Of a stretch of DNA of 64,000 nt, positions 16,068 through 23,451 are shown piece by piece. Source of the stretch: Ignavibacteriota bacterium (GTDB lineage: Bacteria > Bacteroidota > Ignavibacteria > SZUA-365); assembly GCA_016218045.1 (NCBI GenBank), contig JACRFB010000031.1, positions 1 through 64,000 of the forward strand, given 5' to 3'. Each line of letters starts with the position of its first letter. Within the stretch, counting starts at the first letter, position 1. Both the position numbers and the translations under genes were made by a program. The notes under the pieces were generated by a model. That model ran no database searches. It saw only the letters and a list, made by a program, of their open reading frames with translations, and was not told the DNA's origin.

Positions 16068-16681
16068 CACCGCGACACCTCATTCTGTGCTGCGCTGCCG
16101 CCGTGCTGCTAACCTCCTGCGGTGATCCGCCCGCGCCCGTCGTGACCGGGGCGGTGACGGACGCGCGCAGCGGCGACGCGCTCGCCGACGCGCGTATCCA
16201 CGCGACGGGCCGTTCAACACGCAGCAGCCGCGACGGCTACTACATGCTCGAAGGAGTCGGACCGGGCGACACGCTGCTCGTGACACGGCCGGGCTACGAA
16301 TCCTCCACACTAATATTACGCGCCGAACCCGGCGAAGGCCTCAAACTTCTGCGAAATGTGACACTGGCCCGCATCCCCGACACGGCCTACACGGCGACGG
16401 GTCCCGTCGATGTCGAGGCCTTTCTCGAGAATCGCGACCTGACACCCAAAAAGCTGTCGCCGAACGAGGCGCGGCTGCGTGTGATGGAAAAATTTCCCGG
16501 CTACAAAATTTCGCGCGGCCAGCTCGTGAAAGTGAGCGGGAACGAGGAGTGGCTCTTCGACATGCGCACGGGCAGGGCGTCGGTCACCGTGTATATCGAC
16601 GCGCACAGCGGCGCTGTGCGCAGCCTCGAAAGCGACGATCCCAATCTCGACCGCAAACTGCAGGACGCCGTCGGCCGCTGA
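16064..16681 (+). CDS. Lipoprotein with carboxypeptidase-regulatory-like and PepSY-like domains
   Basis: A 205-residue lipoprotein. The lipobox LTSC puts the lipidated residue at Cys19. Residues about 28-105 form a carboxypeptidase-regulatory-like fold (VTGAVTDARSGDALADARI ... SRDGYYMLEGV), common in FCB envelope proteins. The C-terminal 75 residues resemble a PepSY-type domain (EWLFDMRTGRASVTVYID followed by AHSGAV). The ATG overlaps the lpxK stop and is preceded by a good SD (GGAGGAAG at 16053-16060). Function unknown; an accessory envelope factor is likely. Convergent with the DksA-like gene. Confidence 0.8.
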   Translation: MTPRHLILCCAAAVLLTSCGDPPAPVVTGAVTDARSGDALADARIHATGRSTRSSRDGYYMLEGVGPGDTLLVTRPGYESSTLILRAEPGEGLKLLRNVTLARIPDTAYTATGPVDVEAFLENRDLTPKKLSPNEARLRVMEKFPGYKISRGQLVKVSGNEEWLFDMRTGRASVTVYIDAHSGAVRSLESDDPNLDRKLQDAVGR

Positions 16682-16703
16682 ACGAGGCGGACGGCACCGC
16701 GTC

Positions 16704-17033
16704 TCAGGCGCTCGTAAAGGCGGGCTGTGACGTGGTCGCGCGGCGGCGCAGGCCGTTCGCGCAGGATTCGCAGAAATGCGCCGTGGGGGCAGCGCGGAGA
16801 ATCGTCATCGGGATCGTGCTCTTACAGAAAATGCAGAGGCCGTACTCGTTGCGGTCCAACCGCTCGAGCGCCAGGCGTAATTCGTTCAGGCGCGGCTCGG
16901 ATTTGAAGGCGAGCCGTGCCAGCACGGATTCCGACGTGAGTCCCTGCATCGGTTCGTGATACACGTCCTGCAAAATCTCCGCAATGCGGACGAGAATGAT
17001 CTCTCGTATTTCTCCGTTGTGTGTCTGTGTCAT
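16704..17033 (-). CDS. DksA/TraR-type zinc-finger protein
   Basis: About 109 residues from the ATG at 17033; an in-frame ATG at 17045 would add four. The C-terminal half has a C-x2-C ... C-x2-C zinc finger (CIFCKSTIP ... HFCESC) preceded by DRNEYGLC, the pattern of DksA-family finger domains. The N-terminal half is helical and short, as in small DksA/TraR paralogues. Such proteins bind the RNA polymerase secondary channel. The coiled-coil tip aspartates of full DksA cannot be identified with confidence. Confidence 0.8.
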   Translation of the reverse strand: MTQTHNGEIREIILVRIAEILQDVYHEPMQGLTSESVLARLAFKSEPRLNELRLALERLDRNEYGLCIFCKSTIPMTILRAAPTAHFCESCANGLRRRATTSQPAFTSA

Positions 17034-17256
17034 TGTATGCGGCAACGTGGGTTCAAAACAAAGAACCGTGTGATCCGAAATTCTGGTGGTGGTGAATGTT
17101 ATGAGTGAATAAACGCGACCCCGCGGACAAAGTCAATACCATTTTTGCAGTTTCTTTGGAATCGCTTCCGGAATCACCACGCACCGCCGTCATCCGCCGG
17201 GCGTTTGTGGAAGCTTCGATGCCGGGGTATATTCCACACGAAACCACAGCACACCG

Positions 17257-18177
17257 ATGCGCACGCACTCGTACCTCTCCATAGCCGGCTCCCTGCTCCT
17301 CGCGGGGATCGTATGGCTTGCGGTCACGTTGAATAAAACATACACGACTCAGTTGCGTGTGCCCCTGGCGGTTGTCAATCTGCCGCAGGATGTCGCCATC
17401 GCCTCATCGCTGCCCGCGCATGTGGACGTGACGCTCGAAGGGCGCGGCTGGCAGCTTCTGATTCTTGCCACCGTCAGACCGCTGGTGTTCGAGATCCCCG
17501 GACCGCGCCTTGCCTCGAGCCGCCGCCTGCAGTTGAGCCGCTACCTCGAAGACGCGCTGCGTCTGCCGGAGGGTGTCACGGCGCGGCTGGTCGCGCCCGA
17601 CACCATCGACATCACGATCGACCGCTATGTGCGGAAAAAAGTGCCCGTGCGCCTCGCCGCCGAGGCGCTGCTGTTCCGACAGGATTTCGGACTAGCAGGT
17701 CCGATATCCGTGCTCCCGGACTCCGTCGAACTGTTCGGGGCCGACAAGGTGCTCCGCGGCATCGACAGTTGGCCCACCGAGGCGCGGCGCTACGAGGATC
17801 TGTCGAATCCGGTTGTGGATGAACTCGCGCTTGCGGATTCGCTCCCGGGCATCGTGCGTTTCAAGAGCGAACCCGTGAAGGTGTTTATCCCCGTCGAACA
17901 ACTGGCGGACGTCCTGTACGAGGGTATCGCGGTCTCGGTCACCGACGCGCCGCGCGACAGGCACATCCTGCTGGCCAATCCCTTCGTGGGCATACACGTG
18001 CGCGGCGGAGTGAACCGGCTCGCGACACTCGAGGCGCAGGACTTCACCGTGACGATTTCCTACGGCACGCTCGCGCAGGATACGACCGGCGCAGTGACGC
18101 CCGACGTGCATCTGCCCGACGGGGTCACGCTGCTGCGCGTCACGCCCCCGCGCATCCGCTACACCGTGCGCCAATAA
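17257..18177 (+). CDS. YbbR-like domain protein, membrane-anchored
   Basis: A 306-residue protein with one N-terminal transmembrane helix (about 8-24, AGSLLLAGIVWLAVTL) and an extracytoplasmic part made of repeated beta-rich units, each opening with a phrase such as VPLAVVNLPQDV or VPVRLAAEALL. This is the layout of YbbR/CdaR-type proteins of Bacteroidota. In Firmicutes CdaR partners the c-di-AMP cyclase CdaA; no cyclase gene is adjacent here. A weak TTG / TATATTCC promoter (17205-17235) lies upstream. The 223-base spacer to the DksA-like gene holds nothing else I can support. Confidence 0.7.
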   Translation: MRTHSYLSIAGSLLLAGIVWLAVTLNKTYTTQLRVPLAVVNLPQDVAIASSLPAHVDVTLEGRGWQLLILATVRPLVFEIPGPRLASSRRLQLSRYLEDALRLPEGVTARLVAPDTIDITIDRYVRKKVPVRLAAEALLFRQDFGLAGPISVLPDSVELFGADKVLRGIDSWPTEARRYEDLSNPVVDELALADSLPGIVRFKSEPVKVFIPVEQLADVLYEGIAVSVTDAPRDRHILLANPFVGIHVRGGVNRLATLEAQDFTVTISYGTLAQDTTGAVTPDVHLPDGVTLLRVTPPRIRYTVRQ

Positions 18178-18181
18178 ACGG

Positions 18182-18218
18182 CGCGGGCCGCGGCTCCTTG
18201 ATGGAAGCGCGGCCCGCG
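18182..18218. terminator. Terminator-like hairpin between convergent genes
   Basis: An 11-bp perfect GC stem (CGCGGGCCGCG at 18182-18192 with CGCGGCCCGCG at 18208-18218) and a 15-base loop, placed 4 bases after the YbbR-protein stop. It has no U-tract, so it may only stabilise 3' ends or act as a factor-assisted terminator for both convergent genes. Confidence 0.5.
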
Positions 18219-18246
18219 GAGTGATACCGGACGGAAGGGGAGATGC

Positions 18247-19488
18247 TCAGTCCAGAAAATGCACGAAGAGGCCGTCGCGCAGTTTCGGTTCGAACCACGT
18301 CGATTTCGGAGGCATGATTTTGCCCGCGTCGGCGATCGACATCAGTTCGTCGACCGAGGTCGGAAACATGCTGAAGGCACAACGCATTTCTCCCGAGTCC
18401 ACGCGCCGTTCGAGTTCGCCGAGTCCGCGTATGCCTCCGACAAAATCGATACGCTTGTCGGTGCGCGGGTCGTGTATGCCGAGCAGTCCGTCGAGCACGT
18501 ATTTCTGAAGCAGCGCCACGTCGAGCCGCTCGACGGGATCGTCGGTGTCGGTCAGCGCGGGGAGTGCGGTGAGAACATGCCACGCACCGTCAATGTACAA
18601 GCCGATTTCACCCTTGCGGGAGGGGCGGACCTGCGATGCGGTGGGCGTGACCGTGAACATGGCCGCCAGCTTGTCGAGGAATTCCGCGCTTGTCATGCCG
18701 TGCAGGTCCTTCACCACGCGGTTGTAGTCGAAGATGCGCAACTGGCTGCCGGGGAAATACACGGCGAGGAAGAAGTTGTACTCCTCGTCGCCCGTGTGCG
18801 CCGCATTTGCCGCCGCCCGTTCACGGCCCACGATGCCCGCGGCCGCCGAGCGGTGGTGTCCATCAGCGACATACAGGGTCGGAATATCCGCAAACAGGCG
18901 CATGATGGCGCCGGTGTCGGCCGGATCGGAGATGACCCACGACTGATGGCGTATGCCGTCGGTGGCGACGTGGTCGTTGTCGGGGTCGCCTGCGCAGACG
19001 CGCGAGACGATGGCGTCGATTGCGGGCACATCGCGGTAGGTGAGGAAGATCGGACCCGAATGCGCGTTGGTGACACGCACGTGATTGCAGCGGTCCTCCT
19101 CCTTGTCCTTCCGTGTGAATTCATGCTTCTTGATCGTGTCGATCCAGTACTCCTCGACGGACGCGCAGCCGACGAGACCGTACTGCGTGTGTCCGTTCAT
19201 CGTCTGCGCATACACGTACAGCGAGGGCGCTGCATCCTCCACCAGCACACCCGTGTCGATGAGGTGGTGCAGATTCTCGCGTCCCTTTTCGTACACACGC
19301 GCGTCGTGGAGAGGAATCGCGGGATCGAGATCGACTTCGGGCTTGCCGACGTGCAGGAACGACAGAGGATGCCCCGCCACCTCGGCGCGGGCTTCATCGG
19401 AGTTCAGGACATCGTACGGCTTCGCCGCGACCTCGGCGGCGTGGTCGGGGGTCGGGCGGAATGCGCGGAAGGGGCGGATGGTGGCCAT
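18247..19488 (-). CDS. DUF1015 family protein (serine-locus associated)
   Basis: A 413-residue cytosolic protein of the DUF1015 family. The family hallmark ADGHHR is present, with neighbouring SGPIFLTYRD and FNYNRVV-like FDYNRVVKDLHG segments. The N-terminus IRPFRAFRP and KPYDVL is typical. Its biochemical role is not known to me. The family often sits beside serine biosynthesis genes, as it does here (serA upstream on the same strand, serC divergent), so a link to serine metabolism is reasonable. A 7-bp repeat array separates it from serA. Confidence 0.85.
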   Translation of the reverse strand: MATIRPFRAFRPTPDHAAEVAAKPYDVLNSDEARAEVAGHPLSFLHVGKPEVDLDPAIPLHDARVYEKGRENLHHLIDTGVLVEDAAPSLYVYAQTMNGHTQYGLVGCASVEEYWIDTIKKHEFTRKDKEEDRCNHVRVTNAHSGPIFLTYRDVPAIDAIVSRVCAGDPDNDHVATDGIRHQSWVISDPADTGAIMRLFADIPTLYVADGHHRSAAAGIVGRERAAANAAHTGDEEYNFFLAVYFPGSQLRIFDYNRVVKDLHGMTSAEFLDKLAAMFTVTPTASQVRPSRKGEIGLYIDGAWHVLTALPALTDTDDPVERLDVALLQKYVLDGLLGIHDPRTDKRIDFVGGIRGLGELERRVDSGEMRCAFSMFPTSVDELMSIADAGKIMPPKSTWFEPKLRDGLFVHFLD

Positions 19489-19489
19489 T

Positions 19490-19612
19490 GGAAGGGGGAA
19501 GGGGAAAGGTGAAAAGGGAACGGTGAACGTGGAAAGTAGAACGTTGAATGTGGAAAGTAGGTAGAAAGTGGAACGTGGAACGTGTTACGTGGATACGTGT
19601 AACGTGTAACGT
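19490..19612. repeat. About seventeen mostly 7-bp tandem units (GGAACGT/GTAACGT type)
   Basis: The array starts as GGAAGGG, drifts through GAAAGGT, GAACGGT, GGAAAGT, AGAACGT and TGAATGT, and ends in GGAACGT, GGAACGT, GTTACGT, GGATACGT, GTAACGT, GTAACGT. Most units are exactly 7 bp. It lies between serA and the DUF1015 gene, both on the minus strand, and reaches the base after the DUF1015 start. Its last units match those at 54695-54771, and its middle units resemble those at 57343-57406. Confidence 0.75.
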
Positions 19613-19652
19613 TTCCGCCGCATCGATCCCTTCACACGAGCCACGGTCTGGA

Positions 19653-20561
19653 TCAGCCCGCGAGGCCGGCGATGACTTTCTCGGCGATTTCGATGGAGAC
19701 GCGGTCCTGCGCTTCCACGGTCTGCGCGCCGATATGGGGAGTGGCGCTGACGCGCGGATGCGCGATGAGGGCCTGCTGCGCCTCGGTGGCGGGTTCGTTC
19801 ACGAACACGTCGATGCCCGCGGCGTACACCTTGCCGCTGTTGAGTGCGTCGAGCAGCGCCGCCTCGTCCACCACGCCGCCGCGGGCGCAGTTGATCAGCA
19901 CCACGCCGTCCTTCATCATCGCGAATTCGGCGGCGCCGATGGTGGGTCCGGCCTGCTTGTCGAGCGGCAGATGCAGCGTGAGGAAGTCCGCGCGGCGGAT
20001 CACATCCTCCTTCGAGGTGATTTCGACGTCGAAACGCATCGGCGCGTAGAGCGGATCGAAGGCGATGACCTTCATGCCGAGGCCGATGCCGCGGCGCGCC
20101 ACTTCCTTGCCGATGCTGCCGAAGCCCAGCACGCCGAGTGTCTTGTTGTACAGCTCGATGCCCTTGGCATATTCCTTTTTCGGCCACTTGCCCTGGCGCA
20201 TTTCACCGCTGCTCTCGTGCAGGAAACGGCTCACGGCGAACATGTGACCGACCGCGAGTTCCGCGACAGAGATCGCCGATGCGCCCGGCGTGTTCAGCAC
20301 GGGAATACCCTTGCTCTTCGCGTACGCGACGTCGATGTTGTCGAGACCCACACCGCCGCGCGCGATCACCTTGAGTTTTGCGCCTGTGTCTATCACGTCC
20401 TTCGTGACCTTCGTGGCCGAACGGACGATGATCGCGTCATACTCGGGAATCGCGGCCAGGAGTTCCTCCGGCGTGAACTTGGTCTGATTCAGTTCGTGCC
20501 CTGCCTCGATGAGCAGTTTTGCGCCTTCTTTCGAAATGCCGTCGGGGATGAGGATTTTCAT
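19653..20561 (-). CDS. serA: D-3-phosphoglycerate dehydrogenase (short form without ACT domain)
   Basis: A 302-residue NAD-dependent dehydrogenase for the first step of serine synthesis. The Rossmann motif is GVLGFGSIGKEVA, the catalytic residues are in NCARGGVVDE (Arg), DVFVNEP (Glu) and ATPHIGAQT (His), and the N-terminal substrate site has VRSATKVTKDV. The C-terminal ACT regulatory domain of many SerA proteins is missing, so serine feedback through that domain is unlikely. It is divergent from serC, which gives the next step, across a 233-base spacer. Confidence 0.93.
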   Translation of the reverse strand: MKILIPDGISKEGAKLLIEAGHELNQTKFTPEELLAAIPEYDAIIVRSATKVTKDVIDTGAKLKVIARGGVGLDNIDVAYAKSKGIPVLNTPGASAISVAELAVGHMFAVSRFLHESSGEMRQGKWPKKEYAKGIELYNKTLGVLGFGSIGKEVARRGIGLGMKVIAFDPLYAPMRFDVEITSKEDVIRRADFLTLHLPLDKQAGPTIGAAEFAMMKDGVVLINCARGGVVDEAALLDALNSGKVYAAGIDVFVNEPATEAQQALIAHPRVSATPHIGAQTVEAQDRVSIEIAEKVIAGLAG

Positions 20562-20712
20562 GACGCGCTCCTGGTGCTTGTGTGGGAATATCAGTGGGAT
20601 GTGATGCGGAAACGTGCGGCCGCGGCGACCGGCGTCGGAGGGGGGAGGCGACAGCGGGAACCGCGCCGCAAAAGACAGTCGAAAAAATACCGAAAGACCC
20701 CGCGCCGAGCAA

Positions 20713-20739
20713 TTGATTCAAAAAAAATCGCTACGTTTG
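20713..20739 (+). promoter_or_regulatory. Likely serC promoter
   Basis: TACGTTTG at 20732-20739 fits TAnnTTTG. The nearest TTG (20713-20715) gives a 16-bp spacer, a little short of the 19 bp seen elsewhere in the window. It is 55 bases before the serC ATG, in the spacer shared with divergent serA. Confidence 0.5.
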
Positions 20740-20794
20740 TATGATGTTTTGCCCTTCCGTTCACACCCACACATAATTCTCAGGAGCACATTTC

Positions 20795-21877
20795 ATGGAA
20801 CGCGCGCACAACTTTTTCGCCGGCCCGGCCGTCCTTCCGTACTCGGTCGTGGAGGAAACCCGTGATGCGGTGATGAACTTCGCCAACCTCGGCGTGTCAC
20901 TCATGGAAGTCAGCCATCGTTCGAAGGAATTCGACGCCGTCATGCTCGAAGCGCAGAAGGACGCGCTCGAGATCATGGGCCTTTCCGCCGACGAGTACGA
21001 CTGCATGTTTGTCGGCGGCGGCGCCAGCACGCAGTTCGCCATGGTGCCGATGAACTTCCTGCACACGAAGGCCGACTATGTCGTGACCGGCGAGTGGGCC
21101 ACGAAGGCGGCGAAGGAAGCCCGTCTGTTCGGGGAAGTGGTGGAGGTCGCCTCGTCGCAGGACGCCAACTTCAACTTCATTCCCAAGACCCTCCCCTGGT
21201 CGTCCGACGTCGATTACGCGCATATCACCACGAACAACACCATCTATGGCACGCAGTGGCGCGCGACACCCGACGTGGGCGCGGTGCCGCTCGTCGCGGA
21301 CATGTCGTCGGACATGCTGAGCCGCGTTTTGGACTATTCGAAGTACTCGCTGATCTATGCGGGCGCGCAGAAGAATCTCGGTCCCGCCGGCGTGACCATG
21401 ATTGTCGTGAAAAAGGCCTGGGTCGAGGAGAAGGCCAAGAAGAACATCCCGACCATGCTCAAGTACAAGACCCATGTCGATAAGGGCTCGATGTACAACA
21501 CGCCGCCAGTGCTGCCGGTCTTTGTTGTCGGCCGCACGTTGAAGTGGATCAAGGCCATGGGCGGACTCGAAGCGATCGAAAAGAACAACGAGATGAAGGC
21601 AAAACTCATCTACGACGTCATCGACGGCTGCGGCGATTTCTACAAGGGCTCGGTGGCGGTGAAGGAAGACCGCTCGCTGATGAACATCACTTGGAATCTT
21701 CAGACCCCGGAACTCGAGGACAAGTTCATCGCCGAAGCGAAGAAACTGCGTATGCTCGGACTCAAAGGCCATCGCTCCGTCGGCGGCATCCGTGCATCCA
21801 CCTATAACTCCTGTCCCGTCGAATCGTGCAAGGCACTTGCCGCCTTTATGGAGGAGTTTTACAAGGCGAATAAATAG
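20795..21877 (+). CDS. serC: Phosphoserine aminotransferase
   Basis: A 360-residue PLP enzyme converting 3-phosphohydroxypyruvate to phosphoserine. The N-terminus HNFFAGPAVLP is the SerC signature. SHRSKEFD, GGGASTQFAMVPMN and the PLP-binding lysine in YAGAQKNLGPAG are all present. The C-terminus GLKGHRSVGGIRAS is canonical. It is divergent from serA. The stop codon is at once followed by an 8-bp tandem array and then a strong terminator. Confidence 0.96.
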   Translation: MERAHNFFAGPAVLPYSVVEETRDAVMNFANLGVSLMEVSHRSKEFDAVMLEAQKDALEIMGLSADEYDCMFVGGGASTQFAMVPMNFLHTKADYVVTGEWATKAAKEARLFGEVVEVASSQDANFNFIPKTLPWSSDVDYAHITTNNTIYGTQWRATPDVGAVPLVADMSSDMLSRVLDYSKYSLIYAGAQKNLGPAGVTMIVVKKAWVEEKAKKNIPTMLKYKTHVDKGSMYNTPPVLPVFVVGRTLKWIKAMGGLEAIEKNNEMKAKLIYDVIDGCGDFYKGSVAVKEDRSLMNITWNLQTPELEDKFIAEAKKLRMLGLKGHRSVGGIRASTYNSCPVESCKALAAFMEEFYKANK

Positions 21878-21940
21878 GCGTGAAGGCGTAAACGCGTAAA
21901 GGCGTAAAGAGGTAAAGGTGTAAAGAGGCAAAGGCGTAAA
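21877..21940. repeat. Eight tandem 8-bp units, GGCGTAAA family
   Basis: Exactly eight units: GGCGTGAA, GGCGTAAA, CGCGTAAA, GGCGTAAA, GAGGTAAA, GGTGTAAA, GAGGCAAA, GGCGTAAA. The first base is the last base of the serC stop codon. The terminator hairpin begins three bases after the array. Confidence 0.9.
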
Positions 21941-21942
21941 AC

Positions 21943-21990
21943 AGCGCCGTGTTGCATCACTCTCAGGAGATGCGACACGGCGCTTTTTTT
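21943..21990 (+). terminator. Rho-independent terminator of serC
   Basis: A 16-bp stem with one G-T wobble pairs AGCGCCGTGTTGCATC (21943-21958) with GATGCGACACGGCGCT (21969-21984), around a 10-base loop, followed by a run of six T after the stem. It is the strongest terminator in the window. Confidence 0.92.
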
Positions 21991-22088
21991 CTGGCATTGC
22001 GGGCCCGTTCTCTCACGCACGCTCCATGCTGGATGAACAAATCCCGTCTAGCGCCAATATCTGTAATATCTCGTCACCCTTTTTCCCC

Positions 22089-22120
22089 TTTACGCCTTTA
22101 CCTCTTTACGCCTTTACGAT
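22089..22120. repeat. Four inverted 8-bp units, TTTACGCC family
   Basis: TTTACGCC, TTTACCTC, TTTACGCC, TTTACGAT; decayed units may extend back to about 22073. It is the reverse complement of the array after serC and faces it across the terminator, mirroring the arrangement at 6790-6883. It ends 2 bases before the stop of the minus-strand dehydrogenase gene. Confidence 0.85.
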
Positions 22121-22122
22121 TT

Positions 22123-23082
22123 TCATTCGACGGCATTCGGTGCGGAGCGTCCGGCGAGGACCGCAAGAATATTCTCGGCGGCCATAACAGCCATACGTGC
22201 GCGGGTGTCGAAGGAGGCGCTGCCGATGTGGGGGAGGATGACGGCGTTGTCGAGAGCGCGCAGGGTTTCGGGCACGGCGGGTTCGTGCTCGTACACGTCG
22301 AAGCCCGCGCCGAAGATGCGGCGTGTGCGCAGTGCCTCGATCAGCGCCTCTTCATCGACCACCGGGCCGCGCGCGGTGTTGACGAGCACGGCGGTGGATT
22401 TCATGAGTGCCAGTTCGCGGGCGCCGATGAGATGCCGTGTTTCGTTGGTGAGCGGCACATGCAGCGACACGAAGTCGGAAGCCGCGAGCAGCTCGTCGAG
22501 CGGCAGGAAGCGTGCGCCGAAGTCGGACTCGAACGCGGCGTCGGGCGCGCGGTCGGTGTACACCACCGACATGCCGAAACCGCCCGCGCAGCGTTGCGCC
22601 ATGGCTCTGCCGATACGTCCCGCGCCCACGATGCCCACGGTGCGGCCCGAGAGATCAACGCCGCGGAACAGCATCGGCGCCCAGCCGTCGAAGGTGTGCG
22701 CGCGCAGCCAGCGGTCGCTCTCCGATATGCGCCGCGCGCAGTCGATGAGCAGCGCGAAGGCGATGTCGGCCGTGGCGTCGGTGAGCACCCCCGGCGTGTT
22801 TGTGACAACGATGCCGCGCGCGCGCGCGGCATCCACGTCGATGTTGTTGTATCCCACCGCGTAATTCGCCACGACTTTCAAGCGCGGCGCCGCGTCCAGC
22901 ACCGCGCGGTCGATGCCGTCGGTTAGCAGGCAGAGCAGGGCGTCGGCGTCCCGCACGCCGTCAAGCAGCTCGGCCCGCGTGATGGGCCTGTCGTGGGGGA
23001 AGATGTGCAGATCGGTGGCCGGACGGAGCAGGGCGAGACCCTCGTCGGGAATCATTCGTGTGCAGAAGACGGTGGGAGTCAT
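22123..23082 (-). CDS. D-2-hydroxyacid dehydrogenase (glyoxylate/hydroxypyruvate reductase type)
   Basis: A 319-residue NAD(P)-dependent reductase. The cofactor motif is GIVGAGRIGRAMA. Catalytic Arg is in NTARGPVVDE, Glu in DVYEHEP and His in LPHIGSAS. The N-terminal segment NYAVGYNNIDV is typical of glyoxylate/hydroxypyruvate reductases rather than of SerA. Placed near serA/serC it may act on hydroxypyruvate or glycerate; the exact substrate is not certain. Convergent with serC. Confidence 0.9.
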   Translation of the reverse strand: MTPTVFCTRMIPDEGLALLRPATDLHIFPHDRPITRAELLDGVRDADALLCLLTDGIDRAVLDAAPRLKVVANYAVGYNNIDVDAARARGIVVTNTPGVLTDATADIAFALLIDCARRISESDRWLRAHTFDGWAPMLFRGVDLSGRTVGIVGAGRIGRAMAQRCAGGFGMSVVYTDRAPDAAFESDFGARFLPLDELLAASDFVSLHVPLTNETRHLIGARELALMKSTAVLVNTARGPVVDEEALIEALRTRRIFGAGFDVYEHEPAVPETLRALDNAVILPHIGSASFDTRARMAVMAAENILAVLAGRSAPNAVE

Positions 23083-23451
23083 TCACGATGGTACGGAGTT
23101 TCGGACACAAGGCCAAGCGGCGCGGATCCATGTCCTACGCTCCGCGTTCCACATCCAGGCGCGCCTTGGCGGTTCCACGTCGGTGCTCCCCGTACTCGTG
23201 ACGGCGCGGCAGTAACACGCCGGCTTCGATACTTCACGCACGGACCGGTGCCCCGGGTCGTATCTGTGGCACCTCACAACGGCGAGATTCAACACAGGCG
23301 GATGGCGCGCTGAACCGCGGCCATGGCCGAGAGCTATTCTTTTCCGCCAGCCGCGGTATTTCATCTCCAGAGCGTAACCAGTCTCCATCCGCTCTTGTCT
23401 TTCTTTGTTCGAGTCGATACCTTCCTTTTTCATTCGTTCCAGTTCTACAAG
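23083..23451. other. Gene-free leader region of the giant secreted protein
   Basis: A 369-base spacer between two divergent genes. I see no gene in it. At 23123-23157 there are five decayed 7-bp units (CGGATCC, ATGTCCT, ACGCTCC, GCGTTCC, ACATCCA) whose reverse complement resembles the GGAACGT family at 19490-19612. A pyrimidine-rich stretch precedes the ATG at 23452. No good TAnnTTTG box is visible. Confidence 0.5.

Noticed and set aside
23083-23433. A 116-codon minus-strand frame in the spacer before the giant protein
   Set aside because: The composition (Arg/Trp-rich) and lack of motif suggest chance, and part of it is a decayed heptamer array.
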